A DNA stretch of 64,000 nt from JAHDNZ01 sp036721855 (GTDB taxonomy: Bacteria > Bacillota > DTU065), in the NCBI GenBank assembly GCA_036721855.1, contig DAIMKF010000001.1, positions 87,829-151,828 on the forward strand, given 5' to 3'. Position 1 is the stretch's first letter. Each line of letters opens with the position of its first letter. The translations under genes were made by a program, and so were the position numbers. Shown one piece after another: positions 35,580-44,644 of the stretch. A model generated the notes under the pieces. The model searched no databases. It was not told where the DNA came from and saw only the letters and a list, made by a program, of their open reading frames with translations.

Positions 35580-35608
35580 TTGTTAAAGAGATGGCAATAT
35601 GATATACT
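35580..35608 (+). promoter_or_regulatory. Sigma-A promoter of rpsB-tsf
   Basis: TTGTTA (35580-35585), 17-base spacer, TATACT (35603-35608). A leader of about 110 bases follows with a CACTC/GAGTG stem (35627-35653 region) before the rpsB RBS. S2 autoregulation is known for such leaders but cannot be shown here. Confidence 0.75.
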
Positions 35609-35723
35609 ACTAAACGGTGTAAAACACACTCGAATCGATCCTCTAGAGAGTGCCAAATTAAGATTAAATTGGTTTCTATAGGAGATGAGATTCGGGGAGG
35701 AAAAAACTAAGGAGGTCTTTTTT

Positions 35724-36500
35724 ATGGGCGTAGTTTCTATGAAACAACTGCTCGAAGCTGGGGTACATTTTGGACACCAGACTAGAAGATGGAACCCTAA
35801 AATGAAGCCATACATCTTCACCGAGCGCAACGGTATTTACATTATTGATTTGCAAAAAACAGTTAAAAAAATTGAAGAGGCTTATTCATTTACCCGTTCT
35901 ATAGCCGCCGAGGGAGAGAGCATTCTTTTTGTCGGCACCAAAAAACAGGCCCAAGAAACAATTAGGGAAGAAGCTGAGCGCTGTGGTCAGTTTTTTGTTA
36001 ATGAACGCTGGTTAGGTGGCATGCTGACTAACTTTAAAACCATTCGTTTACGGGTTAAATATATGCAGAAATTGGAGCAAATGGCTGAAAACGGTAGTTT
36101 TGAACTTCTACCTAAAAAAGAGGTTCAGCAACTAAAAGCAGAGTATGCTAAACTCAAGAAGTATCTTGGCGGTATTGAAAATATGACTAAGCTACCTGGA
36201 GCTTTATTTATAATTGATCCTCGCAAAGAAAAGATCGCTATTGCTGAAGCTAGAAAGCTTGGCATTCCAACTATTGCTATTGTTGATACTAACTGTGATC
36301 CCGACGAAGTAGACTATGTTATCCCAGGCAACGATGATGCTATTCGTGCGGTTAAATTAATTGCTTCTGTAATCGCAGATGCAGTTATTGAAGCTAAAGA
36401 AGGGCAAGATGCGGTAAAGGATCAAGAGGAGAAAGTAGAAGTTCCCATGGATGAAATGCAAGAAGTAGAAGATGACGCCATGGATGACGATATCAAGTAG
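35724..36500 (+). CDS. rpsB: 30S ribosomal protein S2
   Basis: Small-subunit protein S2, 258 aa from ATG 35724, which follows AAGGAGG by 7 bases. The frame opens earlier (35685), but the start MGVVSMKQLLEAGVHFGHQT is the family N-terminus. Conserved NERWLGGMLTNFKTI and PGALFIIDPRKEKIAIAEA are present. The C-terminal tail is acidic (EVEDDAMDDD). It pairs with tsf as in nearly all bacteria. Confidence 0.98.
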   Translation: MGVVSMKQLLEAGVHFGHQTRRWNPKMKPYIFTERNGIYIIDLQKTVKKIEEAYSFTRSIAAEGESILFVGTKKQAQETIREEAERCGQFFVNERWLGGMLTNFKTIRLRVKYMQKLEQMAENGSFELLPKKEVQQLKAEYAKLKKYLGGIENMTKLPGALFIIDPRKEKIAIAEARKLGIPTIAIVDTNCDPDEVDYVIPGNDDAIRAVKLIASVIADAVIEAKEGQDAVKDQEEKVEVPMDEMQEVEDDAMDDDIK

Positions 36501-36563
36501 TCTAACTAGGGCGTGGAGGTTTATCTTTCACCCCCTTTTTTCTTAAAGAGAGGAGGCAATTAG

Positions 36564-37487
36564 ATGTCTATTTCTGCTGCTATGGTAAAAGAGTTACGTG
36601 ACAAAACCGGTGCAGGTATGATGGATTGTAAGAAAGCTCTTATGGAAACAAAAGGTGATCTAAAAAAAGCCATCGAGTTTTTAAGAGAAAAAGGATTGGC
36701 CGCTGCAGCTAAAAGGGCCGGTCGCGTTGCTGCTGAAGGTGTTGTTGCGACACTGGTTGAAAACAATGTAGGTGTTTTAGTTGAGGTAAACTGTGAGACT
36801 GACTTTGTGGCCAAAACCGAAGACTTCAGTGACCTTGTAACTAAAACATTGAATTTATTAGCTGAAGAAAAACCGGCTGATTTAGATACTTTTCTTAAAG
36901 TTAAAGTCGAAGAGGGTACTTTTGAGGATTATCTTAAATCAAGAATTGCCAAAACCGGTGAAAATATGACCGTACGCCGCTTTGCTATTTTTGAGACCAA
37001 GGATACTACAGAAAACATGACATCATATGTCCATCTAAACGGTAAAATTGGTGTTTTGATAAAGGTTAAGGCCGACAGGGCTGAAGTTGCTCAAAGTGAT
37101 GCTTTTAATAACTTGCTTAAAGATTTAGCTTTGCAGATTGCGGCAGCTAATCCTCTTTATTTGAGCCGTTTAGAAGTGGATGCTCAAAAATTGGAAGAAG
37201 AAAAAAAGATCTACCGAGCTCAAGCACTTCAAGAAGGTAAACCAGAAAAGATTGTCGATAAAATTGTTACAGGTCGACTCAATAAATTTTATCGTGAAGT
37301 TTGTCTTCTCGAACAGGAGTTTATTCGTGAAGACAATCTAAAAGTTGAAGCTCATATTAAATCAGTTGCCAAAGACCTAAATAGCGACATTGCTATTTTG
37401 GAATTTGCTCGCTTTGAAAGAGGCGAAGGCATCGAGAAAAAAAGCGATGATTTAGCAGCTGAGGTTGCCAAAATGACTAATTCATGA
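36564..37487 (+). CDS. tsf: Elongation factor Ts
   Basis: Nucleotide exchange factor for EF-Tu, 307 aa. The N-terminal UBA-like domain contains VKELRDKTGAGMMDCKKAL. The core shows VEVNCETDFVAKTEDF and the dimerisation domains follow with LSRLEVDAQKLEEE. It is slightly longer than the short Firmicute forms. RBS AGAGGAGG lies before ATG 36564. Confidence 0.98.
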   Translation: MSISAAMVKELRDKTGAGMMDCKKALMETKGDLKKAIEFLREKGLAAAAKRAGRVAAEGVVATLVENNVGVLVEVNCETDFVAKTEDFSDLVTKTLNLLAEEKPADLDTFLKVKVEEGTFEDYLKSRIAKTGENMTVRRFAIFETKDTTENMTSYVHLNGKIGVLIKVKADRAEVAQSDAFNNLLKDLALQIAAANPLYLSRLEVDAQKLEEEKKIYRAQALQEGKPEKIVDKIVTGRLNKFYREVCLLEQEFIREDNLKVEAHIKSVAKDLNSDIAILEFARFERGEGIEKKSDDLAAEVAKMTNS

Positions 37488-37520
37488 AAAAAAGAGAGCA
37501 CCTTGGTGTTCTCTTTTTTT
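37488..37520 (+). terminator. Rho-independent terminator after tsf
   Basis: Stem of about 15 bp, AAAAAAGAGAGCACC/GGTGTTCTCTTTTTT with a TT loop and one G-T pair, ending in seven T. It separates rpsB-tsf from pyrH. Confidence 0.92.
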
Positions 37521-37589
37521 GTATAGTAGTAACTTTATTAAACAAGGATGTTCACTTTTTTAAGAGAATTATAATAAGGAGGAGCGTCT

Positions 37590-38327
37590 ATGGGACCTAA
37601 ATATCAAAGAGTCTTATTAAAATTAAGTGGAGAAGCTTTAGCAGGAGAACAGGGACATGGACTTGATCCGGTAGTACTTAACCGCATATCTTTGGAAATT
37701 AAAGAACTCACCAAAGCTAATATTCAAGTGGCTTTAGTTGTTGGCGGAGGCAATATCTGGCGAGGCGCAAGGGGTAGTGCTAAAGGCATGGATAGAGCCC
37801 AGGCCGATTATATGGGTATGCTAGCTACGGTAATTAATGCTTTAGGGTTACAGGATGCTCTTGAACAAGTGGAAGTTGATACCCGTTGCATGACAGCAAT
37901 CGAAATGAGGCAGATCGCCGAACCATACATCAGGCGCAGAGCAATTCGACATTTGGAAAAGGGACGGGTAGTAATATTTGCCTCGGGAACGGGCAATCCG
38001 TATTTTTCCACTGATACGACAGCCGCCCTTAGAGCGGCCGAAATCGAAGCTGAAGTTATTCTAATGGCCAAACGAGGTGTAGACGGTGTCTATACTGCTG
38101 ATCCAGCCGTAGACCCCAAGGCTACCAAATATGAAAAGCTAGGGTATTTAGATCTGCTTAATAAAGGTCTCACAGTTATGGATGCTACAGCTGCATCTTT
38201 ATGTATGGTAAATCATATTCCTATGATAGTGTTTGATTTTAATAAGCCGGGCAGTGCTTTAAGAGCAGCTATGGGCGAACAAGTAGGAACAGTTATAGGG
38301 GAGGAAAATAATGCAAAAGATTATTGA
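37590..38327 (+). CDS. pyrH: UMP kinase
   Basis: Converts UMP to UDP in pyrimidine synthesis; 245 aa, hexameric amino-acid-kinase fold. Typical motifs are VLLKLSGEALAGE, VALVVGGGNIWRG and the acidic-residue region VDGVYTADPAVDPKATKY. AAGGAGGAGCG lies before ATG. It overlaps frr by 17 bases. Confidence 0.98.
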   Translation: MGPKYQRVLLKLSGEALAGEQGHGLDPVVLNRISLEIKELTKANIQVALVVGGGNIWRGARGSAKGMDRAQADYMGMLATVINALGLQDALEQVEVDTRCMTAIEMRQIAEPYIRRRAIRHLEKGRVVIFASGTGNPYFSTDTTAALRAAEIEAEVILMAKRGVDGVYTADPAVDPKATKYEKLGYLDLLNKGLTVMDATAASLCMVNHIPMIVFDFNKPGSALRAAMGEQVGTVIGEENNAKDY

Positions 38328-38865
38328 TGATGCCAAGACTAGAATGGAAAAGGTTATTGAGTCCACCAAAAGAGAACTTGCTACAATCCGTACAGGCAGG
38401 GCTAATCCGGCACTGCTTGATCGTGTCGAAGTAGATGCTTATGGCTCAAGGATGCCCCTTAATCAGGTAGCTATGGTTTCTGCTCCTGAACCAAGAATGC
38501 TTATTGTACAACCCTACGATAAATCAACTATTTCGGCTATAGATAAAGCCATTCGTATTGCCGATCTAGGTCTTAACCCGACAAATGACGGTCAAATTAT
38601 TAGACTTGCCATTCCAACCTTAACCGAAGAACGTCGTAAAGACTTGGTTAAATTTGCCAAAAAGATCTCAGAAGAGATGAAAATAGCAGTTCGTAACGTT
38701 CGTAGGGAAGCTAACGACTCACTTAAAAAAATGGAAAAAGAAAGTTCTATTACAGAAGACGAAAACAAAAAAGGACAAAATGAGATTCAAAAATTAACTG
38801 ATCAATTTATTGCCAAAATAGATGATTTATTAGCCTCTAAAGAGAAAGATATTATGGAGGTTTAA
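38311..38865 (+). CDS. frr: Ribosome recycling factor
   Basis: Splits post-termination ribosomes with EF-G; 184 aa, standard length. RTGRANPALLDRVEVDAYGS, then PLNQVAMVSAPEPRML, LNPTNDGQIIRLAIPTLTEE, and RNVRREANDSLKK are diagnostic. The start lies inside the end of pyrH behind GGGGAGG. Confidence 0.98.
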   Translation: MQKIIDDAKTRMEKVIESTKRELATIRTGRANPALLDRVEVDAYGSRMPLNQVAMVSAPEPRMLIVQPYDKSTISAIDKAIRIADLGLNPTNDGQIIRLAIPTLTEERRKDLVKFAKKISEEMKIAVRNVRREANDSLKKMEKESSITEDENKKGQNEIQKLTDQFIAKIDDLLASKEKDIMEV

Positions 38866-38868
38866 GTA

Positions 38869-39081
38869 TTGTATAACTACCTTAGTCAACCTCTAGAACG
38901 ATTATTAGCCGGGGAGCCTAATGCTCCCCTTGTTATTAAATGTTCCGACAACAAAGTTGTAGGTCGAGAGATTATTATTAGGATTAAAATTAATGAAGTT
39001 TCGGCTATCTGGGAAATAACTACAGCTCATGAACTGCCAAACCAGTTAAGGTTAGGGGGAAAATTTGATGGCCATAGTTAA
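38869..39081 (+). CDS. Small protein between frr and uppS, unknown
   Basis: 70 aa, starting at TTG 38869 with GGAGG 8 bases upstream, which supports real translation. Two beta-rich segments (APLVIKCSDNKVVGREIIIR, IWEITTAHELP) are visible; no membrane helix or known motif. Its last 14 bases overlap the uppS start, suggesting coupling. I do not recognise the family. Confidence 0.6.
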   Translation: MYNYLSQPLERLLAGEPNAPLVIKCSDNKVVGREIIIRIKINEVSAIWEITTAHELPNQLRLGGKFDGHS

Positions 39082-39793
39082 TGGACTAGATATAAGAATA
39101 CTTCCTAAGCACGTAGGTATTATTATGGATGGCAACGGACGGTGGGCAAAAAAAAGAGGTTTACCCAGAGTAGCAGGTCATAAAGAGGGAGCCAAAACCG
39201 TTAGAATGGTTGTGCGTACCAGTGGTGAGCTAGGAATCCAAGTTCTTTCTCTTTATGCTTTTTCAACTGAAAATTGGCAACGTCCAAAAGAAGAGGTAAA
39301 CTATTTAATGGGTCTTTTGACTGAATACTTAATAAGTGAGTTAAATGAATTGATGGCTGAAAATGTAAAAATCAAAGCCATAGGTGATTTACAATCCTTA
39401 CCTAATAAAGTCTTAAAAACCCTGGATAGTGCAATGGAAAAATCTGCTCACAATAAAGGTCTTATACTTAATTTAGCACTCAGTTATGGCGGCCGAGACG
39501 AGCTTATTCGTTCTTTTAGGGAGATAGCCTTAGAGATTAAAAACGGTAAACTCACTTGCGAGGAGATTAACGATACCCTAATTAAATCTTATCTTGATAC
39601 CAAAGATCAGCCTGACCCCGATCTTATTATTCGTACTAGTGGTGAGATGCGTTTGTCTAATTTTTTGCTCTATCAAGGAGCCTATTCAGAGCTTTGGTTT
39701 ACCAAAACACTATGGCCAGATTTTACCAAAAAGGAATATCTGGAAGCTCTTTTAGACTATAGTAAACGCTCTAGACGCTTTGGCAAGGCCTAA
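39068..39793 (+). CDS. uppS: Isoprenyl transferase (undecaprenyl diphosphate synthase)
   Basis: cis-Prenyltransferase that builds undecaprenyl diphosphate for cell wall synthesis; 241 aa. P-loop HVGIIMDGNGRWAKKRGLPR with catalytic Asp, then LYAFSTENWQRPKEEV and the C-terminal DPDLIIRTSGEMRLSNFLLY are complete. ATG 39068 is preferred to TTG 39065; RBS AGGGGGA. Followed by cdsA, as is usual. Confidence 0.97.
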   Translation: MAIVNGLDIRILPKHVGIIMDGNGRWAKKRGLPRVAGHKEGAKTVRMVVRTSGELGIQVLSLYAFSTENWQRPKEEVNYLMGLLTEYLISELNELMAENVKIKAIGDLQSLPNKVLKTLDSAMEKSAHNKGLILNLALSYGGRDELIRSFREIALEIKNGKLTCEEINDTLIKSYLDTKDQPDPDLIIRTSGEMRLSNFLLYQGAYSELWFTKTLWPDFTKKEYLEALLDYSKRSRRFGKA

Positions 39794-39807
39794 AGGAGGT
39801 ATGCAAA

Positions 39808-40581
39808 TTGAGGCAGAGAATCATAACTGCAGTTATTGCCATACCAATACTCCTATTATTGGTAGTATTAGGTGAATGGTACTTTTTAGGGATTTGTCTT
39901 TTAGCATCAGCTATAGCTATGTATGAGTTTTATTGCTTTGCTAAAGGATTAGGATACAATCTCAGCCTGAGTTTACTGTTAATAGGTGGTTTAACTGCTT
40001 TTTCAACTATGTATTTGGTCGGCGAAAAAAGACTCGACGCCTCAGCATTAATAGTCCTTATTATCCTTATTCTGGTGCTTGAGATGTTTCGCTCCAAAGC
40101 TGTGCTAAAAAACGGCTCACTTACAATACTAGGGCTAATATATGGCGGAGTTTTGTTTGCTTTTTTGCCATTACTTAGAAACCTTGGTTTTGTTTATATT
40201 ATGCTTTTGCTTCTTGTGACCTGGGGGACAGATAGCTTTGCTTACTTTATAGGTGTTAAATATGGTCGCCATAAGCTATGGCCTGTAGTTTCACCTAAAA
40301 AATCCTGGGAGGGAGCCTTAGGTGGTCTTGTGGGTGGTATCTTAGGAGGCTTGGTTACAGCATCGCTTGGTTTATGCAGTCCCTTTTTGGGTCTATTGGC
40401 CGGATTTTTTGGAAGTATTACGGCTCAATTGGGTGACTTAATGGAGTCGGCCATGAAAAGAGAAAGTAATGTCAAAGATAGTGGCTACATACTACCTGGA
40501 CACGGCGGTATTTTGGATCGGGTTGACAGTTTGATTTTATTGGCACCAACAATCTACTTTATCTTGCAGTTTCTTGTTTGA
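39808..40581 (+). CDS. cdsA: Phosphatidate cytidylyltransferase
   Basis: Makes CDP-diacylglycerol for phospholipid synthesis; 257 aa, polytopic membrane protein with about seven helices. The signature near the C-terminus is SPKKSWEGALGGLVGG, then GDLMESAMKRESNVKDSG and PGHGGILDRVDSL. TTG start 8 bases after AAAGGAGGT; an ATG within that RBS is in another frame. Confidence 0.96.
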   Translation: MRQRIITAVIAIPILLLLVVLGEWYFLGICLLASAIAMYEFYCFAKGLGYNLSLSLLLIGGLTAFSTMYLVGEKRLDASALIVLIILILVLEMFRSKAVLKNGSLTILGLIYGGVLFAFLPLLRNLGFVYIMLLLLVTWGTDSFAYFIGVKYGRHKLWPVVSPKKSWEGALGGLVGGILGGLVTASLGLCSPFLGLLAGFFGSITAQLGDLMESAMKRESNVKDSGYILPGHGGILDRVDSLILLAPTIYFILQFLV

Positions 40582-40592
40582 GGTGAGTATAA

Positions 40593-41753
40593 ATGAAGAC
40601 AGTGGCTATAGTTGGCAGCACAGGTTCTATCGGTCTACAGGCTCTTGATGTTCTTGCTGCTTTAAGTGATGAATATAAAATAGTAGCCTTAGCTGCTAAT
40701 AAAAATACTGAATTGATAGCCGAGCAAGTTGAAAAATTCCAACCCCAACTGGTAACACTGCAGGATAGAAAAGCTCGCACCAGGTTAAAATCATTACTAA
40801 GAACCCAAAAAACAAAGCTTATTGACTGTCAAGACCCAGTTGAAGCTATTGTCACCGAGGCTAACGCGGATATTACCTTAGTCTCTGTAGTGGGAGCAGC
40901 AGGGCTTTTACCCTCATTGAGGGCGGCAAAATTAGGCAAAAGGCTGGCCCTGGCTAATAAAGAGGCCCTTGTTATCGGGGGCGACCTGTTAATAAATGCT
41001 TGTCGAAAACACTCTACCGAACTTATTCCTGTAGATAGTGAACACTCGGCTATTTTTCAGTGTCTACTTGGTCAAGATACTAAGGAACTAAAAAAAATCA
41101 TTTTAACTGCTTCAGGAGGACCATTTTTAAGTATTCCGAAAGTAAAAATGGAGAAAGCCTCTGTAAAGGAGGCCCTCAATCATCCCAACTGGAAAATGGG
41201 TGGCAAGATTACGATTGATTCGGCTACTATGATGAATAAAGGTCTTGAAGTAATTGAAGCTCATCACCTTTTTCAATTAGATTATACTGGGATTGAGGTT
41301 ATCATCCATCCTCAGTCTCTGGTACATTCGCTGGTAGAATACAATGATGGTTCATTGCTAGCTCAGTTAGGTTTACCTGACATGCGAGTACCGATTCAGT
41401 TTGCTTTTTCGTATCCTAAAAGAATCAAACGCAAAACCAGTCTTTCTTTAATAGGAAAAAAGCTAGACTTTTTCGAACCTGATTTTGATAAATTCGGCTG
41501 TTTGAGGCTAGCCTATGAAGCAGGGAAAAGTGGAAAAGATAGACCGATTGTCCTTAATGCTGCCAATGAAGTAGCAGTTGAGTCTTTTTTGGCCCAAAAG
41601 ATTGCTTTCGGTAGTATATATAAGATAGTTGCCGAAGCACTTGCTAGCTTTCCAGAATCCGAAAGCGCTACTTTAACAGCTAAACTGGAGACAGATAAAT
41701 TAGCAAGAGCTTATGTTTTAAGATTGATTAATTCTAGGAGGTGGACAGAATAG
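40593..41753 (+). CDS. dxr: 1-deoxy-D-xylulose 5-phosphate reductoisomerase
   Basis: Second enzyme of the MEP isoprenoid pathway, NADPH-dependent; 386 aa. N-terminal GSTGSIGLQALDVL is the nucleotide-binding motif. ALANKEALVIGG, PVDSEHSAIFQCL and HPNWKMGGKITIDSATMMNK carry the metal and substrate residues. ispG, from the same pathway, lies two genes on. Ends inside the start of rseP. Confidence 0.97.
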   Translation: MKTVAIVGSTGSIGLQALDVLAALSDEYKIVALAANKNTELIAEQVEKFQPQLVTLQDRKARTRLKSLLRTQKTKLIDCQDPVEAIVTEANADITLVSVVGAAGLLPSLRAAKLGKRLALANKEALVIGGDLLINACRKHSTELIPVDSEHSAIFQCLLGQDTKELKKIILTASGGPFLSIPKVKMEKASVKEALNHPNWKMGGKITIDSATMMNKGLEVIEAHHLFQLDYTGIEVIIHPQSLVHSLVEYNDGSLLAQLGLPDMRVPIQFAFSYPKRIKRKTSLSLIGKKLDFFEPDFDKFGCLRLAYEAGKSGKDRPIVLNAANEVAVESFLAQKIAFGSIYKIVAEALASFPESESATLTAKLETDKLARAYVLRLINSRRWTE

Positions 41754-42832
41754 TAGTTCAGATTATAACGGTTATTCTAGTCTTTGCCATACTGGTAATA
41801 GTCCACGAGCTAGGTCATTTTGGGGTAGCTAAATTACTCGGTATTTGGGTCTATGAATTTAGTTTAGGATTTGGACCGGTATTATTGAAGCGCAAGAAAA
41901 AAGAAACACAGTATTCACTTAGAGCTTTTCCTCTAGGGGGCTTTGTAAGTGTAGCCGGAATGGATGAAGCTGCTGATGAAGAAAAAGCAAGTATGGTTCC
42001 TCCCAAAAGGCTCTATAACAATAAGCCTGCTTGGGCTAAAATCGCAACTGTAGCTGCCGGACCGTTAATGAATATAGTCTTTGCCATTTTAGTTTCGATT
42101 GTGATTATAGCTCTTTCCGGTCGCCAGGTACCTCTAGTAGGTAAAACTATGCCGGGATTGCCGGCAGAATCTGCCGGGATACAAAGTGGAGATGAGATTT
42201 GGGCTGTTGATAATCTACCCCTTTATAACCAGGGACAATTCATTCAGCTTATTGCCTCTAGTGAAGGAGAGTCCTTAAAGCTAAAGGTAAAAAGACATAA
42301 TAAGTTTCTGGACATTGTGGTTAAGCCGCAGTTCAATCAAGAATTAAATCGCTCGATTATTGGCGTCGATGAGCTAACTTATAAAGAAATCTCTCTGAAT
42401 TTTTGGGGACTGTTAAGATCGGGCTGGGACAATACCCATATAATGCTGGTAACTTTATTCCGGGGATTAAAGATAATGTTTACCGGCAAAGTTAAAGTTG
42501 ACGTGGCAGGTCCTTTAGGTATGGTACAGATTATTGGTGAAACAGCAGCTGTAATGGAGGAAGATTTTCTAATTGGTCTTTTAAATGTACTCTACCTGGC
42601 AGTATTTTTATCAGTAAACTTTGCTGTTTTAAATCTCTTACCAGTACCTGTTTTAGATGGCGGCTGGATTATGTTTATTATCATTGAGCTAATTAGAAGA
42701 AAACCACTTACCGATAAACAAAAAGTTATTGCCCAGATGACTGGTTTGGTTTTAATTGCAAGCCTATTCCTTTTTGCAACCTACAGTGATTTTTCACGTC
42801 TGGGTTGGTTAGATGGTCTTATAGAAAGATAG
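41741..42832 (+). CDS. rseP: RIP metalloprotease RseP (site-2 protease)
   Basis: Intramembrane zinc protease of 363 aa. The zinc motif is VIVHELGHFGVAK (HELGH near residue 23). Then a PDZ domain (GLPAESAGIQSGDEIWAVDN) and the second motif NLLPVPVLDGGW are present. The start is odd: the only standard codon before the conserved N-terminus is GTG 41741, whose first G is the last base of the GGAGG Shine-Dalgarno. An ATA at 41750 has the ideal distance. GTG is given here for lack of proof of the other. Confidence 0.94.
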   Translation: MDRIVVQIITVILVFAILVIVHELGHFGVAKLLGIWVYEFSLGFGPVLLKRKKKETQYSLRAFPLGGFVSVAGMDEAADEEKASMVPPKRLYNNKPAWAKIATVAAGPLMNIVFAILVSIVIIALSGRQVPLVGKTMPGLPAESAGIQSGDEIWAVDNLPLYNQGQFIQLIASSEGESLKLKVKRHNKFLDIVVKPQFNQELNRSIIGVDELTYKEISLNFWGLLRSGWDNTHIMLVTLFRGLKIMFTGKVKVDVAGPLGMVQIIGETAAVMEEDFLIGLLNVLYLAVFLSVNFAVLNLLPVPVLDGGWIMFIIIELIRRKPLTDKQKVIAQMTGLVLIASLFLFATYSDFSRLGWLDGLIER

Positions 42833-42840
42833 TGATCTCG

Positions 42841-43917
42841 ATGGGAAAAAAGTCTGTAAGAAAAGTTAGGGTTGGTTCGGTTTACTTAGGTGAAGATTTG
42901 CCTGTATTAATCCAATCCATGACTAATACTAAAACAAGTGAAGTTAAAGCTACTTTAGAGCAGATTAATCAACTAGCTGAAGTTGGTTGTGAAATTATTC
43001 GTGTGGCAATACCTTCGGAAGATGAACTAATAGCCTTCAGAGAAATTGTTAAAGAATCTCCTTTACCGGTAGTTGCAGATATTCATTTTAATTATCTTCT
43101 GGCCATCAAAGCAATTGAGGCAGGTGCGTCTAAGGTCAGGATAAACCCTGGCAATCTTGGCGGTTTGGATAAACTTCTTGAGGTATCTAAGGCTGCTAAA
43201 GATAAAGCCGCTATTCGGGTTGGTGTCAATGCGGGGAGTTTGCCCAAAAGCTACCTTGAAAGTATTAATTCAGGTCAGTTAAAAATACCTGAAGCAATGG
43301 CTTATTTGGCTAAAGATTATGTTGACTTTCTTAGTGATCATGGTTTTATGGATGTAGTTGTCTCTTTGAAAGCATCTGATGTTTTAGATACGATTGTGGC
43401 CAATCGAAAATTCCGAACTTTAAGTGATGTACCACTTCACTTGGGTATAACCGAGGCAGGAACTGTCTTTAGCGGAACTGTAAAATCAGCTGTCGGTTTG
43501 GGGACACTATTACTGGAGGGCATTGGAGAGACAATCCGCGTTTCTTTAACTGCAGAACCTAAAAGCGAGATTAAAGTGGCCAAAGAGATCTTAAAATCCT
43601 GTGGATTAAGACGATTTGGACCTATTATTATTTCGTGTCCTACTTGCGGGCGTACAAAAATAGACCTTTGTACTCTTGCCAAAGAGGTAGAAAAAATGGT
43701 AGAGTCTATTAAGGAAGATCTAATTATCGCTGTTATGGGGTGTGAAGTAAATGGTCCCGGAGAGGCTAAAAATGCTGATCTAGGTATTGCCGGTGGAAAA
43801 GGTGAGGGGCTTATTTTTGTAGGCGGTAAGGTCGTTGAAAAGGTTCGAGAATCGGATCTTCTTGCAAGGTTTGAATTTTATTTACAAAAAGCTTTGGAAA
43901 GAAGACGGAAAAACTAA
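42841..43917 (+). CDS. ispG: 4-hydroxy-3-methylbut-2-en-1-yl diphosphate synthase (IspG)
   Basis: Iron-sulfur enzyme of the MEP pathway, 358 aa from ATG 42841. PVLIQSMTNTKTSE is the N-terminal substrate motif. VRINPGNLGG, and the [4Fe-4S] cysteines in SCPTCGRTK and GCEVNGPGEAKNADLGIAG are all present. The frame is open back to 42805, but the conserved N-terminus VRKVRVGSVYLGED argues for 42841. No strong RBS. Confidence 0.96.
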   Translation: MGKKSVRKVRVGSVYLGEDLPVLIQSMTNTKTSEVKATLEQINQLAEVGCEIIRVAIPSEDELIAFREIVKESPLPVVADIHFNYLLAIKAIEAGASKVRINPGNLGGLDKLLEVSKAAKDKAAIRVGVNAGSLPKSYLESINSGQLKIPEAMAYLAKDYVDFLSDHGFMDVVVSLKASDVLDTIVANRKFRTLSDVPLHLGITEAGTVFSGTVKSAVGLGTLLLEGIGETIRVSLTAEPKSEIKVAKEILKSCGLRRFGPIIISCPTCGRTKIDLCTLAKEVEKMVESIKEDLIIAVMGCEVNGPGEAKNADLGIAGGKGEGLIFVGGKVVEKVRESDLLARFEFYLQKALERRRKN

Positions 43918-43951
43918 ACTAAAGGTTTTACCGTTGAATTGGGGTGTTTAA

Positions 43952-44584
43952 ATGAAGATCACGGCTATCGTGCCAGCTTATAATGAGGCACTAAACATCA
44001 GCGGTGTCTTGTTTCCTCTAGATGAAGCGAAATCCCTTGGTTTTTTAGACGATATCTTAGTAGTTTGTGATGGTTGTGCAGATGATACGGCAGCTATAGC
44101 AAGAGGCTATGGAGCAAATGTATTAGAGCTTACACCAAATCGAGGTAAAGGCGGAGCTATGCTAGCCGGTGCAAGAGCTACAGATGCGGACCTGTTGGTC
44201 TTTATAGACGCAGACCTGATTGGTTTGACGACCTACCATATTCGAGATTTGATTGAACCTGTAAAATCCGGTAAAGCCCAAATGAGCATGGGTATTTTTG
44301 ACGGAGGCCGTATGTCGACAGATGCTGCCCAACATGTTGCTCCCTTTTTAACCGGGCAAAGAGCTATTCTAAAAAAAGATTTTTTGGCCATACCCGATTT
44401 AGACGACTCCCGTTACGGTGTAGAAGTTGTATTAACTAAGTATAGTAAAAAACAAAGATGGCAGGTTGAGAAGGTTCACTGGTATAACATGAGTCAGGTT
44501 ATGAAAGAGGAAAAGTTGGGGTTTGGTGCAGGGTTTAAGGTAAGGCTGAAAATGTACTGGGATATTATTAAAGCCTCAATCTAA
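43952..44584 (+). CDS. Family 2 glycosyltransferase, DPM1-like
   Basis: 210-aa cytoplasmic GT-A fold enzyme: TAIVPAYNEALNISGVL (nucleotide-sugar site), DDILVVCDGCADDTAAIARG, RGKGGAMLAGARATDADLLV and the metal motif FIDADL. It lacks membrane helices. The donor and acceptor cannot be told; polyprenyl-phosphate transfer is one option given the isoprenoid genes nearby. RBS GGGGTG before ATG; a terminator follows. Confidence 0.87.
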   Translation: MKITAIVPAYNEALNISGVLFPLDEAKSLGFLDDILVVCDGCADDTAAIARGYGANVLELTPNRGKGGAMLAGARATDADLLVFIDADLIGLTTYHIRDLIEPVKSGKAQMSMGIFDGGRMSTDAAQHVAPFLTGQRAILKKDFLAIPDLDDSRYGVEVVLTKYSKKQRWQVEKVHWYNMSQVMKEEKLGFGAGFKVRLKMYWDIIKASI

Positions 44585-44589
44585 AAAGC

Positions 44590-44625
44590 AAAGCTCCGGC
44601 TTGAAAAAAACCGGAGCTTTTTATA
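44590..44625 (+). terminator. Rho-independent terminator after the glycosyltransferase gene
   Basis: Perfect 10-bp stem AAAGCTCCGG/CCGGAGCTTT with a purine-rich loop, followed by TTTTTATATATA. Confidence 0.92.
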
Positions 44626-44644
44626 TATAGAGCGGAGGGATTTT

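Noticed and set aside
37570..37582. TATAAT before pyrH as a promoter
   Set aside because: It lies directly before the Shine-Dalgarno, so a transcript would start inside the RBS, and no -35 is seen at 16-18 bases.
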